In this document: positions 60,919 to 64,000 of the stretch, in pieces
Numbering within the stretch: position 1 is the stretch's first letter
How the letters are laid out: the number at the start of each line of letters is the position of its first letter
NCBI RefSeq assembly: GCF_039503195.1
Contig: NZ_JBCJKP010000001.1
Location: 9,362,001-9,426,000, forward strand
DNA: 64,000 nt
Direction of reading: 5' to 3'
Origin: Streptomyces mirabilis
GTDB lineage: Bacteria; Actinomycetota; Actinomycetes; Streptomycetales; Streptomycetaceae
Notes under the pieces: generated by a model
What the model was told of the DNA's origin: nothing
Seen by the model: the letters and a program-made list of their open reading frames with translations, nothing else
The model's database searches: none
Position numbers and translations under genes: made by a program

Positions 60919-62736
60919 GTGCAAGCTGTGCAGGGAAGAAGAGCGGCAAAGGCACTGGGCACGGTCATCGCGGCAGCCGCGATACTGGCCATACCCATGA
61001 CCACCGGTGCGCAGGCCTACAACCCGACGGGCGGGATCCTCTACCAGCTCGGCAGCGAACCGTGCCTGAAGGGGCGCGGCAACTGCGCCGTCTACCCGAA
61101 GTCGGCGCAACTGCCGAGCGGACGCCTGGTCGCGTCGTTCGAGAAGTCCACCGTCGTAGCGGCGACGGGCAGTGCCGACAGGCAGACCCTCCCGGTCTAC
61201 AAGAGCGACGACCACGGAACGACCTGGCAGCCGCTGTCGGAGGTCAAGGCTCCCGCGTACCTCTCCAGCGACCCCCAGTACGCGAAGTACACCAGCAACT
61301 GGACGAACCCGTACCTCTACACGCTCCCGCAGGACGTCGGGAACCTGAAGCAGGGCACGCTGCTCCTGGCGAGTGTCGTGTCGGGCGACGACCAGTACTA
61401 CCGTGAGCACAAGGCGGCCGACCCCAACTGGACACCCTCCAACGACGGCGACCGCGACGACCTCGCCATCGCGCTGTACTCCAGCACCGACGAGGGCGCG
61501 TCCTGGAAGGTCGTCAACGTCATCGCGACCGGCGGCTGGCAGGGCGGCAGCGCGGGCGCGATCGGCCAGAACATCGCCGCCGCCAACACACACCAGCAGG
61601 TGGACCCCGTCTGGGAGCCGTACCTGATGGTCTATCAGGGCCAACTCGTCTGCTACTACTCGGACGAGAACGACTACACCGGCTTCAACGCGATCACCGG
61701 CGTCCCGACCCTCGACCCCGCCAACACCACCGCCACCGACTCGCACGGCCAGATCCTCGCCCACAAGACCTGGGACGGCCGCAGTGCGCAGTGGAGCGCC
61801 CCCGTCGTCGACATCGCGGGCCTGACCCAGAGCGTGGGAGGCGGCAGGACGCAGATCGGCGGCGGGCGGCCGGGCATGGCGAACGTCGTCCGCACCGCGG
61901 ACGGCAAGTGGCTCCTCACCTTCGAGTACTGGGGCGGCGGAGCCAACACCAGGTACGTGGTCGCCGACAACCCGCTGCAGTTCCACCGCGGTTCCCCGAC
62001 CGGCGAAGCCGTCACCTCACTGCCGGTCGACACCGGCTCCCGGCCGCTCGCGACGGGGGGCAGCCCGGTCGTCATCAGGCTTCCCGGGGGACGCCTGGTC
62101 TACAACGCGGCCGGCAGCGGCAATGTGTGGGTCAACGAGAGCGGACGCAGCGACGGTACGTGGAAGGAGTACCAGACCACCTCGAAGGCCGGTTACAGCC
62201 GTAGCCTGCAGTACGTCGACGACACGGGCCGTATCGCGGTCCTCAACAACCAGGGCACCTCGACGCTGGCCTACGCCGAGGTCGACCTCGGCCGATCGGG
62301 CGGCGCCTACCACCAGTTGGTGAACCGCAGGACCGGCCAGGTGATCGGCACCGGGAACAAGACCAACGACGCGAACATCGGCAACGCGGACGTCCCCGAC
62401 GTCGCCCTGGAGGCCCCCGGCTCCGCGGCGAACCCGGACACCCAGTACTGGCACGTGGTGACCGAGCCGAACGGCGGCGTGACCCTGCTGAACAAGTCCG
62501 GCGGCCGCGCGGCGGCCGTCTGGACCGGCAACGCGACGGCCGGGCAGCGGATCGGCCAGTGGGTCGACAACAGCGCCACCGGCAGCTGGAACCTCGTCAA
62601 GACCACCGACGGGTTCTACAGGTTCCAGTCGGTCAGGGACACGAACCTGTACCTGACCGGCCCGCCCAACAGCGCACCGCTCACCTTGCAGAACGCGCTC
62701 ACGGACGGCTCGCAGGACTGGGAACTCGTCCAGTAG
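60919..62736 (+). CDS. Secreted GH93-like beta-propeller glycosidase with C-terminal ricin-type domain
   Basis: 605 aa, GTG start with AAGGAG 6 nt upstream. Signal peptide (KALGTVIAAAAILAIPMTTGAQA). Two Asp-boxes (SDDHGTTW, STDEGASW) mark a sialidase-like propeller; WEPYLMVYQGQLVCYYSDEND and RPGMANVVRTADGKWLLTFEYWGGG fit exo-arabinanases of GH93. The last about 130 residues (YHQLVNRRTGQVIGTGN ... WELVQ) are a beta-trefoil of the ricin/CBM13 type. With GH42 and the transporter, it would trim arabinan or arabinogalactan outside the cell before uptake; substrate is inferred. Confidence 0.82.
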   Translation: MQAVQGRRAAKALGTVIAAAAILAIPMTTGAQAYNPTGGILYQLGSEPCLKGRGNCAVYPKSAQLPSGRLVASFEKSTVVAATGSADRQTLPVYKSDDHGTTWQPLSEVKAPAYLSSDPQYAKYTSNWTNPYLYTLPQDVGNLKQGTLLLASVVSGDDQYYREHKAADPNWTPSNDGDRDDLAIALYSSTDEGASWKVVNVIATGGWQGGSAGAIGQNIAAANTHQQVDPVWEPYLMVYQGQLVCYYSDENDYTGFNAITGVPTLDPANTTATDSHGQILAHKTWDGRSAQWSAPVVDIAGLTQSVGGGRTQIGGGRPGMANVVRTADGKWLLTFEYWGGGANTRYVVADNPLQFHRGSPTGEAVTSLPVDTGSRPLATGGSPVVIRLPGGRLVYNAAGSGNVWVNESGRSDGTWKEYQTTSKAGYSRSLQYVDDTGRIAVLNNQGTSTLAYAEVDLGRSGGAYHQLVNRRTGQVIGTGNKTNDANIGNADVPDVALEAPGSAANPDTQYWHVVTEPNGGVTLLNKSGGRAAAVWTGNATAGQRIGQWVDNSATGSWNLVKTTDGFYRFQSVRDTNLYLTGPPNSAPLTLQNALTDGSQDWELVQ

Positions 62737-62757
62737 CCCCCTCAACCAGGCCACCGA

Positions 62758-62785
62758 GAGGCTCCGCCCCTGCCTGCGGAGCCTC
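62758..62785 (+). terminator. Terminator of the sugar operon
   Basis: 10-bp perfect stem (GAGGCTCCGC / GCGGAGCCTC) with an 8-nt loop, 21 nt after the last stop. Confidence 0.75.
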
Positions 62786-63260
62786 AGGGGGTCCCCGGTG
62801 TCGGTTGGCGGGTACAGGGAGCCGTAGATGAAGGGCACACCGGCGGCGGCCTTGACAAGGTCGGCGTCGAGCAGGAGAGGCCGGGTGGAGGAGCGGCCTG
62901 GTGGTGAGCCACCGACGATGGTGAAGTGGTTCGGTCGGGCTGAGGACGTCCCCTGGGCCCCAGGGAATGCCGCTCGTATCGAGGGCTGAGTCCGCGGTAG
63001 CCGGACAGCCAGGAGATCGTGCGTTGACGACAGCAGGCGCCGGGCGGCTCCGGCGGACCCGGGCGGGTTGTCCTCCCGGAACAACTCGGTCTCGGAGCGG
63101 TTCGGCTGGTTCGGGAGTTCTGGCGCCCGCTGTCAGTCGCCGATGCGATGATCCCCGCACACGACAGCGAAGGAGGCCCCTCTTGGGCGGCGGGGGGCAT
63201 CGAGCCCTTCGGCAACGACGTCAGGGCAATCGGGCTCGTGTGCAGACCGGGGCCACCGCA
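62786..63260. other. 475 bp of debris
   Basis: A minus-strand frame reads PLLLDADLVKAAAGVPFIYG..SLYPPTDTGD, protein-like but unidentified, without start or stop of its own. Nothing else recognised. Confidence 0.35.
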
Positions 63261-63329
63261 ATGAGCTACAGCCTGGGCGTCTACCGGTTCTTGGACGGTG
63301 AGCCGGCCGAGCCGGACGCATCACTGTGA
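63261..63329 (+). pseudogene. Truncated start of an unidentified gene
   Basis: 22 codons (MSYSLGVYRFLDGEPAEPDA...) and a stop. It reads like the N-terminus of a longer protein that has been cut. Confidence 0.35.
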
Positions 63330-63479
63330 GTCCCGCGAGAACCGACACTGGCGGTCCCGCGAGAGCCGACGGACATGTGGCAGCCGCCCAGCCGACTGAC
63401 CACCGAGTCGGCCCGCCGGGCCCTCGCACTCGCCACCGAGTTCACCTGCCGTCAGCGGACCGGTCGGCCGCCGCGGTTT

Positions 63480-63780
63480 CGTCGACGCTCACGCTCAACG
63501 GTCAGGGTGCTGCGGAAGCGGGCCTTGAAGTTCGGGGCGTCCGTCCGGCCGGCCCAGCGGTTTTTCCACGCCTGGCAATACGTCCTCAACACCGCCTGCG
63601 CGGCCTGCGCGAGAGGGACGGCGAGGAAGTCGACGTCCCTGCGGGCCCGGCGGATCGCGGGGTCCGCGTTCGCGTTCGCCAGGGTCCGCTTCTCCTTCGG
63701 CACCATCTGCCACCAGGCGTGCGGGAGATTGCACACCGTGCGGGCCGCGTGTGCCTGATCGTCAGCCTTGACCGCCAGGG
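63480..63780 (-). pseudogene. TnpB (IS200/IS605 OrfB) N-terminal remnant
   Basis: ARTVCNLPHAWWQMVPKEKRTLA, DFLAVPLAQAAQAVLRTYCQAWKNRWAGR and DAPNFKARFRSTLTV follow the order of the TnpB N-terminal domain. The RuvC nuclease and zinc-finger parts are missing. Confidence 0.7.
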
Positions 63781-63836
63781 CAGGGGACAGCGCAAGCCGG
63801 GCGCGGTGCCCGAACTGCCGCGTCTCCAAGCCGCGA

Positions 63837-63998
63837 TCACTCGCGGACGACATACTGTGCGACGCGGTCCTCCCAGAGGGTGCGCACACCGCGGCCGAGC
63901 ATTTTGCGCAGGATCGGCCAATGCGCGATCAGTTGGGTGGCGTCGAGGTGGCAGGTGTAGCCCTCGCATCTGCCCTTGAGCAAGACGATCCGGTACAT
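63837..63998 (-). CDS. Short or 5'-incomplete ORF at the right edge
   Basis: 53 codons before the stop at 63837-63839: YRIVLLKGRCEGYTCHLD, LRKMLGRGVRTLWEDRVAQYVVRE. An ATG sits at 63998, but the frame may continue beyond the window. Not recognised; ends just upstream of the TnpB remnant. Confidence 0.4.
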   Translation of the reverse strand: MYRIVLLKGRCEGYTCHLDATQLIAHWPILRKMLGRGVRTLWEDRVAQYVVRE

Positions 63999-64000
63999 CC

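Noticed and set aside
57875..60955. A 1026-codon open frame antisense to permease and GH42 genes
   Set aside because: Low-complexity Gly/Val/Asp composition caused by high GC; the opposite strand codes well-defined families throughout.
1..64000. CRISPR arrays, rRNA and tRNA genes, riboswitches
   Set aside because: No regularly spaced repeats, no rRNA or tRNA consensus stretches and no known riboswitch cores were seen on reading both strands.

Overview
The window is high-GC actinobacterial DNA, almost certainly from a Streptomyces accessory region (chromosome arm or large plasmid). The grounds are GTG starts, an SsgA-like sporulation protein, a PAS/GAF/SpoIIE-type phosphatase with a fused kinase domain, DUF5133 and DUF5996 proteins, a LAL regulator, and a CUT1 sugar transporter with no ATPase gene beside it. 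Intact genes alternate with many decayed genes and insertion-sequence remnants (IS3, IS5, IS110, IS256, IS481, IS630, TnpB), so the region is fluid.

Layout. 0-18.5 kb: redox and stress genes, mostly single-gene units: a fumarate-reductase-like flavoprotein, a broken ferredoxin, Ohr, a cupin, an AhpD/CMD-family protein, a solitary pyruvate dehydrogenase E1, DUF5133, and an ECF41-type sigma factor. 13.8-20.7 kb: two almost identical MarR genes form a 584-bp inverted repeat around an azoreductase, DUF5133, an IS481 copy, the sigma factor and a nitroreductase. 20.8-29.5 kb: an SsgA-like gene, a large LuxR-type regulator, and many remnants including an in-frame integrase/GalU chimera. 29.6-35.5 kb: a tightly coupled operon (patatin lipase, glycosyltransferase, membrane protein, membrane-anchored hydrolase), a truncated IS3, and a second cupin divergent from an esterase. 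36-53.5 kb: ordinary metabolic and regulatory genes (GntR, FGGY kinase, GNAT, HAD, NmrA, DUF5996, esterase, WYL regulator, metallo-hydrolase) mixed with broken genes. 54-62.8 kb: an intact sugar-use locus: LacI regulator, Tat-type lipoprotein binding protein, two permeases, a GH42 beta-galactosidase and a secreted GH93-like propeller enzyme. 62.8-64 kb: remnants, including part of TnpB.

How it works together. The strongest signal is regulatory. Thirteen copies of TGTCACA (or CGTCACA) - exactly 16 nt - GGTC/TGTC lie upstream of genes in the first 36 kb. This is close to the promoter known for ECF41 sigma factors (TGTCACA-N16-CGTC). The window encodes an ECF41 sigma with the family's DGGGK and NPDKL motifs, and its own gene carries one of the promoters. 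The putative regulon joins the flavoprotein, ferredoxin remnant, Ohr, two paralogous cupins, the CMD protein, PDH E1, DUF5133, an esterase and the patatin operon (plus its decayed twin). It looks like an autoregulated, physically clustered redox/lipid stress regulon; ECF41 factors are usually described as controlling one adjacent gene. A second circuit is suggested by a GTATTGGATGA-like palindrome at the azoreductase, the nitroreductase and both marR genes.
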